Assembly (NCBI GenBank): GCA_015680635.1
Contig: JAABOA010000116.1
Span: 8,815-24,561 of the forward strand
From: Lunasporangiospora selenospora
Lineage: Eukaryota; Mortierellomycota; Mortierellomycetes; Mortierellales; Mortierellaceae
Direction of reading: 5' to 3'
DNA length: 15,747 nucleotides
Part shown: positions 1 through 7,973 of the stretch, one piece after another
Layout of the letters: each line of letters begins with the position of its first letter
Numbering within the stretch: position 1 is the stretch's first letter
Notes under the pieces: generated by a model
The model's input: the letters and a program-made list of their open reading frames with translations, nothing else
Databases searched by the model: none
Told to the model about the DNA's origin: nothing
Program-made: the position numbers and the translations under genes

Positions 1-1139
1 GGGGGGGGGGGAGCCGGAGGTATGCGGTTGTCGGAAAGAATAGAAGAGTAGGTGACTACAGCTGAGAGGCGAGAGAAAAAAAAACATAGACTATGGACCT
101 AAGCGCATTAAGGCGATATGTACCCTCCCTGATGGTGTGCAAGCAAAGGTCAAAGCGCATTGATTGTGGTTCCTGAGCCCAAATTTAAACCTGGCAAGCT
201 GATAGGCGCCGGAGTCATCAAGATGCTTTAAATATATTACCTTGGCAAAGTACAATGTACTGAACCAAAGAGGATCTCCAATGAAGGTCTTACTGAGGAC
301 ATTCTCCGTGTCATAATGATGTGAAGGATACATTCTCAAGGCGAGGTAAGTAGTAGCGTTCGCGCGAAAAAGTGGTTGCTTGTGTGGGGAGGATACCGAA
401 GAAATAGATATATTTTTACCATTGCCCTTCAGAGAGAAACAGGAAACATCAAAAGAGGGTAGAGGACCCAAGAGGACATTTCTGACTCCAGGGCTATGCG
501 CCTTAGGTGCCGTCGTGCGGGACAACTTTCCCCAGAAAAATGGTGTTCACGAACGGGTCGCCAACCACAAAATCCGAAACAAAGCTTCAAAGGAAACAAA
601 AACGTCATACAATCTGATACTGTCTGTTCTATTCAGCGACCTCTGCTATTCGAGCTCCTCCATCTTCATTCACTAAACCAAGGGACCAAATGCTGTTTGT
701 TCGTACCCTCGCTCCGCCAAATCCAGACCTGTCTTTTGCATGCATTTAGCCTAAGCCTTGCCTTTCCCCCTCTCCCCTTTTCCACCACAGGAATTGCCTT
801 GTGAAGCCTGAGTGCATAACTGCATGTTCAGGGGTTGTTACTGCATGATTTTTTTTTCGGCAAGTCAGTGATGCAGGGTTAGCTTCGCCCGCAGTTGCTG
901 TAGTACGTTTTGCTTCGCCAACATCAGGTTGCGTGAGAACGACTGACTCATCCATCCCACGAGTGAGGTAAGAACAAACTCCCCATGCATCACCGAGCCA
1001 ACATAAAATACATCTGACTAACCAGCTTTGGCTTAAAAGTTTGCCTAGTTTTTATAACCCTTTTTTCATTTTCTTTTTTTTGTGTCACTCACAATCCTTC
1101 AAATCCACAGATACCAGCTACATTTACCACTCCAACACC
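1..1139. other. Intergenic and leader DNA upstream of the AIG1 GTPase
   Basis: No gene is supported here. The window opens with a run of eleven G. The longest open frame (91-525, minus, 144 codons) starts at TTG rather than ATG and resembles no family I know; one or two frames this long are expected by chance in a window this size. Nearer the GTPase there is a good donor (GTAAGA at 968), a CTAAC-like branch sequence near 1017, a long pyrimidine tract and an acceptor (CACAG ending at 1110). This suggests a 5'-UTR intron of about 143 nt ending 29 nt before the ATG. In the GTPase frame the upstream exon has a stop just before the donor, so the intron would not extend the protein. Confidence 0.45.
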
Positions 1140-1979
1140 ATGAAAAGAGAATACACAAGCCCTTATCTCGCAAGAATAGCTCATATTGAGGCGGCATTGA
1201 AGCATCAAGATTTCAAGCCCTCCGATAGCGAAAATGTAGTTGTGATGGGGAAGACTGGAGCAGGAAAATCAAGTGTCATCAGCCTTCTCCTCAACAAAGA
1301 TATCGGAGTGGGCCACGGATTGTACTCTCATACGACAAATACAGTGGAGTTTGATTATGACCTTCCTGAAGAGTATGGGGATCGGCAAATCAAGCTTATT
1401 GATACACAAGGCGTCCTAGATACCAAGCTCAGTTTGACACAGGTCCTAGAATCTCTCGTCGATGGGCTAACGGGACGGTTCTACCATGTGAATACCATCA
1501 TGCTTGTCATTGAGTGTGCACGGTTCACAGAGGAGACACAGGCGGCCTTGACCAGTCTCTGCCTAGCTTTCGGACTTGATGATATTGAGAGATGCCAACG
1601 TTTGGTGGTGGTTGTCACCAAAGTAGAGCATCTGCCTACGGAAGAACAAGACAAGATTGTCGAATCCATCATTGAGCACCCCTTCTTCAAGAAACTCGGT
1701 GTCTCGGAGGCATACATGCGAGAAAACACGATCAAAGTATTTGCTGGTCAATCAAAAGGAATTGGCCCAGTCCTTGCGCAGGCCTACGGACAACTCAGAG
1801 AAGACTCCAGGGAGATCCTGCTAGGCAATCTTGCACAAAAGAACACGCCAATGACAATCTCCAATGACTTTGCCCAGAAACTCACCAACTTTCTTGCCAA
1901 CAACATGACTACAATCTCGTTTATGGCAGAAATCACATTTGAGCTCGCTGTCAGGGGTCTCCTTGACCGTGAGGCCTGA
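1140..1979 (+). CDS. AIG1/GIMAP-type GTPase
   Basis: Intronless 279-residue GTP-binding protein. The G1 P-loop GKTGAGKSS lies near residues 37-45. Thr65/66 in the SHTTNT segment fit G2, and DTQG near 88-91 is G3. The box ARFTEE near 126-131 matches the conserved RFT-E box between G3 and G4 that marks AIG1/GIMAP/Toc34-like GTPases, and VTKVEHL near 158-164 is the G4 equivalent. I chose ATG 1140, in the context CAACACCATGA; the in-frame extension to 1041 has no ATG and runs through a polypyrimidine/acceptor stretch. There is no signal peptide. The C-terminus (LANNMTTISFMAEITFELAV) is only mildly hydrophobic, so a membrane anchor like those of many GIMAPs is not clear. AIG1 proteins elsewhere bind GTP and can oligomerise on membranes; the substrate or role here is unknown. 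Family call secure, function not. Confidence 0.88.
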   Translation: MKREYTSPYLARIAHIEAALKHQDFKPSDSENVVVMGKTGAGKSSVISLLLNKDIGVGHGLYSHTTNTVEFDYDLPEEYGDRQIKLIDTQGVLDTKLSLTQVLESLVDGLTGRFYHVNTIMLVIECARFTEETQAALTSLCLAFGLDDIERCQRLVVVVTKVEHLPTEEQDKIVESIIEHPFFKKLGVSEAYMRENTIKVFAGQSKGIGPVLAQAYGQLREDSREILLGNLAQKNTPMTISNDFAQKLTNFLANNMTTISFMAEITFELAVRGLLDREA

Positions 1980-2105
1980 ATAGCCGCATTTGTACACTCT
2001 GTCGTCCTCCTTCCAAACTATCCACATCCAAACTTTCACCGTCAGACCCAATTAAAGTTCTGTTTTTTTCCAAAGGCACTTAGAAATACTACATTCGCCA
2101 AAAGG

Positions 2106-2111
2106 AATAAA
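2106..2111 (+). terminator. Poly(A) signal of the GTPase gene
   Basis: AATAAA lies 127 nt after the GTPase stop codon, at a plausible distance for a fungal 3' end. Assignment rests on position and motif only. Confidence 0.4.
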
Positions 2112-3540
2112 CCCTGAAACTTTTGTGACCCTTTCTCACTCCACTTTACCATAGATATACGGCTGTAGCACTCGCAGACTGCCCTGCATTGAGTAGGACA
2201 AGAAAATCTTTTTGCTGTGACCGGGATCACTCTTGCAAACTCTATCCAGTTCTTGTACTGGTCCTAGATTTAGGGCGTCAAGTAAAGGAAAAGAAAGAGA
2301 TTTGTTGCTCCCACTGCTATACACTCTCACTAAAGGGTATACGGTGATTCGGGGGGGTTTTGCACATGGGTACATAGCAATCCTTCTTGAAACAGTCTAT
2401 GGGTATCCAGGACTTGTTCTACCCTTTCATCCTTTATCAATTCAGAGTGCAGAACAAAGCAGAGACCCTTTACGGGTATCCAGATGGCTCCTAAGCCCAA
2501 CTTTTCTTTCTCTCTGATAGTACCAACTCAACGAAGGCACGATCGTGGCTTAATCCATGCATCTTCAACCAAAGCGAGCAAGGCAAGGACCGGGTGATCA
2601 AGCTGGCTGCGTATATGGCAGTGGATGGGTAGTGAAGATGAGCAATAGGCGAAGATGGGGGCATCAGAGGAGCAGAATGCACCGCAAGATAGGCGAGACG
2701 AATGAATATAAAATAGAGGAAACTGCGCATCGTGATAGGCATTGGGTATAGAAATGCTATTAACGAAAGACATGAGGCAACGCAATATTCTGGTCTACAG
2801 GAATAGAGGTGATCGTTTCATTAGCAAAGAGACGGATTCTTTACAAGTGAGTAAAGGAATAACATGAAGGAGGATATTTAGTAGGCAGCGGGTGTAGATG
2901 AGACAACGGGATACGATGAGGACATTGCGAGGCGAGCATGTGGGTGCGTATGGTGGTGGCGCGTTTCGAAAGAACCGAGGGGTTGTGCCGTGGCAAGGTA
3001 AGGATGACGCACTATGGAGGAAATTAGGTTACAAAGGATAATGGGTCGAAAATAACAATGGATTAGGACTCATTCCAGTTTGATCTGCACAGGATCATTG
3101 CGCACCGTGATCTCTTTATTGAAATTCCATCGTTTCATATTCGTATTCATTGTAGAGTAAAGCGTTTGAAACACCCTCTAATGAGCTAATTTCTTGCACC
3201 CACCTTCACAATTTCTTATTTCCTGTAATCTGATTATGTAAGTCCCAGGGTTCCCTACTGAGCTGTTGTTGTCTTGAGAGACTGGACAGAGAATGATCAT
3301 AATCCTCTTTTCTAGTTGTTACTACGTTGTGCCCCGCCCCACCCATCTTGTTCTCATCCCTCTCCTGAATGGCTCTGTTCTCTTTAACAGTTTCTCTCTT
3401 TATAGATCTCTCCTATCAAAGATGGGCATCTGACGAGTCCTTCACTTGCCCTAACTTTAGTCATATTTAAACAGTACCGCTTTTATCGCTTTTCCGGATG
3501 GATGGTTTGATGACTCTATTCTGCTCTCCATTTTTTTGAA

Positions 3541-3636
3541 GGTAGTCTCCCCTCCCTTTACCTTTCCTTTACCATTTTGTTCTCCCTCCCCTTCATTTTT
3601 CTTCCCCATTCACTTTTTCCTTTTGCATTACCTCAA
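3541..3636 (+). promoter_or_regulatory. CT-rich promoter block upstream of the small secreted protein
   Basis: About 95 bases of nearly uninterrupted pyrimidine runs lie 340-435 nt upstream of ATG 3976. Such CT blocks are common in promoters of filamentous fungi. A TATA-like CATATAACT follows at about 3922-3930, some 50 nt before the ATG. Both assignments come from composition and position only. Confidence 0.3.
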
Positions 3637-3975
3637 CAGTAGAGATAAACATTTCGGTTTCTGAATGAAACATTCTATTGATAGTATTATCCTTTTATCT
3701 TTTAATTCTACGTGTTGTGGAGTGGATAAGAAAATGAATAAATAGCGACCATGTTATTGGGCAAGGCTGTACTCTCTCACAACTGACCAACTTTTCCCAA
3801 GCTCCGCAAAGTACAGCATTCATAACTGGTTTCCAAAGACCCTTCTCTGTAGGTAACAGCAGCAACGCGACAGCTCTGAAAGACAGCGATGAACATTAAA
3901 GTCTAATAATCTCATACCCTCCATATAACTTTTGATCTTCAAGCATATAGCCCGCAAGTACCCCGATCGCCACTC

Positions 3976-4218
3976 ATGAAGATCGCCTGTGTCCTCTTGA
4001 CTGCACTCGCTGCAGCTGTCGCGCCTGCTCTGGCACTCGAATGTCGGGGTAGTTCCAAGCCGTATTGCTGTGAGATAGTTTATGGCCCTCTCCCAAGAGG
4101 CTATGCTGGTTCAGGATGTGTCGACTTGATCAACCAAGAATGTGAAAAAGGGCACAGTCTCTGCTGTTTAGAATTCATAGAACCGGGTCATGCCACTGTC
4201 TGCGCTAGTCCTCACTAG
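3976..4218 (+). CDS. Small secreted cysteine-rich protein, hydrophobin-like
   Basis: Single-exon 80-residue protein with a clear signal peptide (residues 1-20, hydrophobic Leu/Ala core, cleavage expected after APALA). The mature part of about 60 residues has eight cysteines, at 23, 31, 32, 48, 56, 63, 64 and 76. The arrangement is C-x7-CC-x15-C-x7-C-x6-CC-x11-C, the C-CC-C-C-CC-C order of hydrophobins. Known class I and II hydrophobins usually have a longer mature chain and a larger C4-C5 gap (8 or more in class I, about 16 in class II), so this is a compact, atypical match. Hydrophobins assemble at the air-water interface on spores and hyphae, with C1-C6, C2-C5, C3-C4 and C7-C8 disulfides. 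The loops here are short and not very hydrophobic (YGPLPRGYAGSG), so an effector-like or other disulfide-rich secreted peptide is an alternative. Secretion is well supported; family membership is inference. Confidence 0.75.
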   Translation: MKIACVLLTALAAAVAPALALECRGSSKPYCCEIVYGPLPRGYAGSGCVDLINQECEKGHSLCCLEFIEPGHATVCASPH

Positions 4219-4862
4219 AGCTAAGAAGGATTTGTGTCTCTCTTGCTGTCTGGCCTAGCAAACTGACAGTATAAGCCGTTAAATATGTTTTATTATATAA
4301 ACGCGCACACACCTTTAAGGGCATATCATTCAAATCTCACGCAGCATTTCTTCTGTGAAGCTGCGATATTTATGCTTTTGGTAAACCAGAGTTAAAGTCA
4401 TGCGAGGGTGAAACACCAGCGCCAACTGTCACAACAGAGAAAAATGTTCTGCTCCAAGTTGAATGCTGTCATGAAGGGCAAGTGCCTAAGTTAAGCCGAA
4501 TGTGCCGCATGTAAAGCATACAAAAATGCAGCACCAAAGCCGATTGTGTGGGCAGAAGCCGTACTACTCGGGAAGACGCATGGGCCACAGTAAAGTGAGT
4601 GATGGGTGGGGACGACCGTGACCTGTTCGGTCACACTGGTGCGAAAACTGCCATATGCTAAGACTATCATTTTGTTAATCTTAATAAATAGCATACCCTA
4701 TTCTGAGAAGATAACCCAACACCAAAAAAAGAGCCGACAAGGCAATAGTCCAGGTGGCGCGTAACAAGAAATGGGGGGGTTTTCTTAACTGGGCTACTCC
4801 GATTAGGGTGGGGATTTCAGCAACAGGATCCCCATGCCAATATTCCACTCACTTCATCTACC
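4219..4862. other. AT-rich intergenic stretch between secreted-protein gene and transposase relic
   Basis: No gene seen. The start is AT-rich (around 4280-4305) and probably includes the 3' UTR of the secreted-protein gene, but no clean AATAAA lies close to the stop. A 6-bp perfect hairpin (GTGACC-TGTTC-GGTCAC, 4618-4634) is too short to interpret. The part from about 4740 could hold more of the decayed element, but I see no transposase motif in it. Confidence 0.4.
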
Positions 4863-5333
4863 TCGTCAACTTTACACAACAATGTCTTCACGTGGGTGAG
4901 TTGTGAATGTCTCCTCCGACCCAGGGAATATCCCATCACTGGCTCAGTCTATCCGATCTCTCTCGATACTGTTAAACCTTAACATGATTTAGATCCGTGT
5001 CAGGGTGAAATAGCATGCAGTGAATACATTATTGGCGTTCTTAAACAACCCTGGCGATGCCTGTGTAGTTTCTCGGCTAGGAAATGAGAAGTTATTTATA
5101 GGAGGGGCGTGAAGAAAGTACTATCTGCCATCGGCGCCTGTGTTATTCTCCACAACCTCTTTGCCGAAGATGATTCCATTTTATATCCGGCAGGACCCTT
5201 TACATTATGTGGCACCTATCCGCCACTCAGCGATGTATTGGTTCCAAATATCACTCAGAGTGTCAATACGTGCCTGGGGAGAAGAGTTCAGGGTGGTGAA
5301 CGTGGGCTCCCTGTAGTCACTATCCGAGTTTAG
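4863..5333 (+). pseudogene. Decayed PIF/Harbinger-type (DDE_Tnp_4) transposase, C-terminal part
   Basis: One reading frame, broken by TAA at 4980-4982 and TGA at 5085-5087, shows the C-terminal landmarks of DDE_Tnp_4 transposases in order. These are EYPITGSVYPIS (4926-4961; family form like EY-ADSAYPLS), then SEYIIGVLKQPWRCL (5019-5063; family E--IG-LK-RW--L with the last catalytic Glu), then AIGACVILHNL (5127-5159; family ACC-LHN-L). The position that should be the second catalytic Asp, just before SVYP, reads Gly (GGC), one base from GAC. No ATG and no N-terminal half are visible. The last part after about 5200 may not be homologous. The family call rests on remembered motifs; the frame continuity through two stops is seen directly. 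The copy is dead. Confidence 0.6.
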
Positions 5334-5764
5334 TTATTAGTTGTAGGGTGACAATTGTCACTACTGTTACTGTTGTGGTAGCCACTCTTCCTGTGATACT
5401 TCCCTTTCCTAATCAGTTGGACATATCTACTATGAGAGTCATGGAAGCGCTTAATATCTCCCTGCGCGACCTCATTATGTTTTTCTACGATTTTACTATA
5501 TCTTTCTGCAATCCTATGATCACTTTCTGCGAATTCCTGCTTTGCGCCATTAGTTGAGAAAGTAGAATGGTCATTCCTTCTCGGTTTTGGACGCGTTCTC
5601 CCAGCTCTATTCCTTTTTATATTACTGCACGCTCTTTGAGATCGAGGATTCAGAACTTGATATCTGAAGATAGCTGTCTCTGTTTTTGAATCCTCCTCCC
5701 ATAACCCAGCAGTTTTGCACGGTTGAGGGAAGCAAAAGGCGCGTTGAATGTTTCCTATAAATCG
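5330..5764 (-). other. Start-less open frame with a helix-rich, coiled-coil-like segment
   Basis: A 144-codon open frame on the minus strand with no ATG, GTG or TTG anywhere, so ordinary ORF callers would miss it. It begins after a stop at 5765-5767 and ends at TAA 5332-5330, overlapping the last stop of the transposase relic. The second half reads like a real helical protein: a charged segment (DHRIAERYSKIVEKHNEVAQ) has Ile, Ile and Val seven residues apart, with hydrophobic or aromatic residues between, about three heptads. A basic stretch (RNRAGRTRPKPRRN) precedes it. The opposite strand in this interval is also open but reads as a hydrophobic complement. It could be the 3' exon of a partner protein of the neighbouring element, since PIF/Harbinger elements often carry a second Myb/SANT-type ORF, but I see no Myb motif. 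Length alone is not significant. Confidence 0.3.
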
Positions 5765-6109
5765 CTAACGAATCTCGTATCTTAAAGTATGGATTGGGTA
5801 CCATCAGGAGTCGGGAATGGGCTGTCTGAAAAGTGACTCGTTGCATGTTGAGAGAATTATAGTACCTGTGTTGACTCAGATCCTGAAGGTTTGCATCCTA
5901 CAATTGCAGAGGGACTTGGGTATGTACCAAGTTTCTTACCTGCTGACTGGATCGTGAGTATTTCACTACGGCAAAGTGAAAATGGCGCTGGGTATTTGAT
6001 AACGTCTCGTGGGCAAAAACTTGAATCCAAAATCCAACTTTAAATCCTGACTTCTGTGGTCCCTTAGTCTCGCACTGTTGGCACAATCCACAGCGAGCAA
6101 GAGATCTTG
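5765..6109. other. Upstream region of the phosphatase gene
   Basis: No gene is supported. On the plus strand a good donor (GTGAGT, 5954) and an acceptor (CCACAG ending at 6092) could bound a 5'-UTR intron of about 139 nt that ends 17 nt before the phosphatase ATG. On the minus strand CAG/GTAAGA near 5943 is also donor-like, which would fit an upstream exon of the minus-strand frame at 5330-5764, but no matching protein motif is visible. Confidence 0.35.
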
Positions 6110-7580
6110 ATGGAGAACACCACCCCTGCACGGCCAAAGGATCTCACCCATCCCAGAGACATTGAGGTGCCCCTGCCCAGCACCACCATCCGAGGCGTGT
6201 TTACATTCGAGGACGACCTAGTCACCCCGACGGCATCCAATGTCACCACCCGTGGTTACTTTGAGAAAGAACTGCTCAAAACCATAGCCGTCGAGTTGGA
6301 ATCAGAGACCAAAGTAATGATAGAAGAGGAGGACAGGAGAATCGAGTTGCTTCCATCAACTGAATCACAACAGACAGATGCAACTGGATCTCAACCATCT
6401 GGACAGTTGGCCCCCAGTCCACCACCACAAGAGCCACAACTGCTGCAACAGCCTCCAGAGCAAAGGGATCACCCAAGGCAGCTTCACTTTGAGAGCGCCA
6501 ACAAAGTACTTGTGCCGCCACTGAACTTTGCAATGGTCGCTCCAGGAGTCTATCGTTCGGGCCATCCCAATAAGCACAACTTTCCATTTATGCGGAAACT
6601 AGGCCTCAAAGTGATCGTGTAAGAATAGACAGAGGAGGGGCCCCTCCAAAGCGCAGGAGCACTGCAGGGTTTACCCATTGAGGTTGTTTGAGAAAGAGAA
6701 AACACGGCGAGGCTGACAATCAAGGATACTCACTAGTCATCGGCGCATCCAAACCTCTCCCCCTCCTTGTATCTGCTTCATAATAGCCAAATGAGCGAGG
6801 AGCCATATGCACCAGATCTACAAGAGTTTCTGGAGCGGGAGCATATTCGTCATATCCATTACAAGATTGAAGGCAACAAGGTCCGTGACCGACTGCTAAA
6901 CAGTTCCCTATAGAGCGTGAACGCGTTTTGCTTTTCTTGTCCACGTGTAGCACTTTTGCTAGACAACTCATGTCAATATTTTGTTGCTTTGTTTGTAGGA
7001 GCCATTTATTGAGATCGACGAGCAAGTGATCAGTAGTGCCTTGGTGAACATTCTAGGTAGGGTTGATTCCTGTGGAGCAATAGAGATACCACAATGTTGA
7101 GAATGTTGCGCGGACCATATTTTTTTCTCTTTGCGTGAACAAACTACTTGTTGCTTATGTGGCGACACGCTACTCTTTGGATTTGTTAAGATGCACGGAA
7201 CCACCCATTGCTTATCCACTGCGCCAAAGGAAAGGTAAAGACATGGTACTTGTAGTCTATTTCATAGATTGATGCGCACTGTTGAAAGCTAACGGATAGT
7301 TTGTATCTTTTAGCACCGAATCGGATGTTTGATCGGATGCCTTCGCAAGATACAGAATTGGTCAATGACTTCTATCTTTGACGAATACAGGCGGTTTGCT
7401 GGAAGCAAAGTACTGGCAGATCAGGAGGTAAACCCTTTTTATTTTGTTTGCATTAAATAAAGAGCAAAGAAAAAAAGGATCCTGAAACTAATTACTTCTG
7501 AACAACAGTTTATTGAAATCTTCTCTGCCAAGGTAGATTACTCAATAGAGCACAAGCCCTTCTGGCTCATCATGCAATAG
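6110..7580 (+). CDS. SIW14: Siw14/Oca1-family dual-specificity-type phosphatase
   Basis: Six exons, assembled from family conservation and splice sites: 6110-6618, 6787-6880, 6999-7056, 7191-7234, 7314-7427 and 7509-7580. They total 891 nt, 296 aa, and all phases agree. Residues 1 to about 134 are a low-complexity extension rich in Pro, Gln and Glu (PSPPPQEPQLLQQPPEQ). The catalytic domain starts at VPPLNFAMVAPGVYRSGHPN (135-154), continues through IEGNKEPF, and has the CX5R loop HCAKGKHRIG with Cys231 and Arg237, then NWSMTSIFDEYRRFAG and a short C-terminal tail. Siw14 of yeast removes the 5-beta phosphate of inositol pyrophosphates; Oca1-type relatives have less clear roles. The intact Cys and Arg predict an active enzyme. 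Intron 4 splits the catalytic loop between Lys235 and His236, and exon 4 is only 44 nt. The exon 2 donor is a weak GTCCGT. Start is ATG 6110; the TTG at 6107 is not needed. Which paralogue this is remains open. Confidence 0.9.
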
Positions 7581-7598
7581 CACCAGGCCTTCTAAGAA

Positions 7599-7604
7599 AA
7601 TAAA
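7599..7604 (+). terminator. Poly(A) signal of the phosphatase gene
   Basis: AATAAA 19 nt after the TAG stop of the phosphatase. It is close to the stop but in a suitable AT-rich context. Confidence 0.4.
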
Positions 7605-7973
7605 TACATATTATTCGAATTTAACGGCGTGTGCAATAGCATCTGTTTGTTTTCAGCTATTGTATTTCCCCTCGTTCTTCTTTCACGTACGCCAACGGGC
7701 CACGAAGCTCAATGAATACACTGGAGGAAACAAACCCACCAGAGGTGGATCCAAGCTGAGGATAGAATGTGTGTAGAGCTCTGCAGTGCGCGCCAGTCGT
7801 GCCTCGGAGTATCAGGGTAAAAAAAAAAATATACTGACATTCCTCAAAGGCAGAAAAAAGAGGCTTAGCTCTCCTGCTCATTCTCCCCTTTATGATGTGA
7901 GGATTATTGAGGTCGTCCACATGTATCGTCCGTAGACCTTTTCACATCGTGAATCGATGCAGGAGAAGTGGCC
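7605..7973. other. Intergenic region before TAF1
   Basis: About 370 bases that must hold the 3' end of the phosphatase gene and the promoter of TAF1. A poly-A run lies near 7819-7829. Open frames on the minus strand here have no family resemblance and look like chance. No TATA box is obvious, as is common for housekeeping genes. Confidence 0.4.

Larger units (their letters stand above)
1980..3975. other. Two-kilobase intergenic region
   Basis: No convincing gene. Frames on both strands are short, mostly lack ATG, and have no family resemblance. Two short open stretches on the minus strand (roughly 3065-3183 and 3195-3415) look mildly protein-like, but I could not join them with consistent splice sites. 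The right half, about 3540-3635, is strongly pyrimidine-rich on the plus strand and probably belongs to the promoter or leader of the secreted-protein gene. The ten bases GGGTATCCAG occur twice, near 2400 and 2475, without further repeat structure. Confidence 0.5.

Noticed and set aside
91-525. 144-codon open frame on the minus strand
   Set aside because: Starts at TTG, has no recognisable motif, and one or two frames of this length are expected by chance in a window this size.
1041-1139. N-terminal extension of the GTPase to 1041
   Set aside because: Begins with TTG and translates a polypyrimidine tract ending in a splice-acceptor-like CACAG; ATG 1140 has a better context and starts just before the G domain.
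3065-3183. Possible terminal exon on the minus strand ending in VQIKLE before a stop
   Set aside because: Only about 35 codons; no upstream exon could be joined in consistent phase, and openness at this length is common by chance.
5348-5557. Plus-strand open frame with hydrophobic residues, possibly a membrane peptide
   Set aside because: Starts at GTG and shares codon boundaries with the minus-strand frame; its hydrophobicity is the expected complement of a charged helical protein.
5644-5695. 9-bp perfect inverted repeat (GAGGATTCA / TGAATCCTC) with a 34-bp loop
   Set aside because: Too short and too far apart to call a terminator, RNA gene or terminal inverted repeat; no flanking duplication seen.
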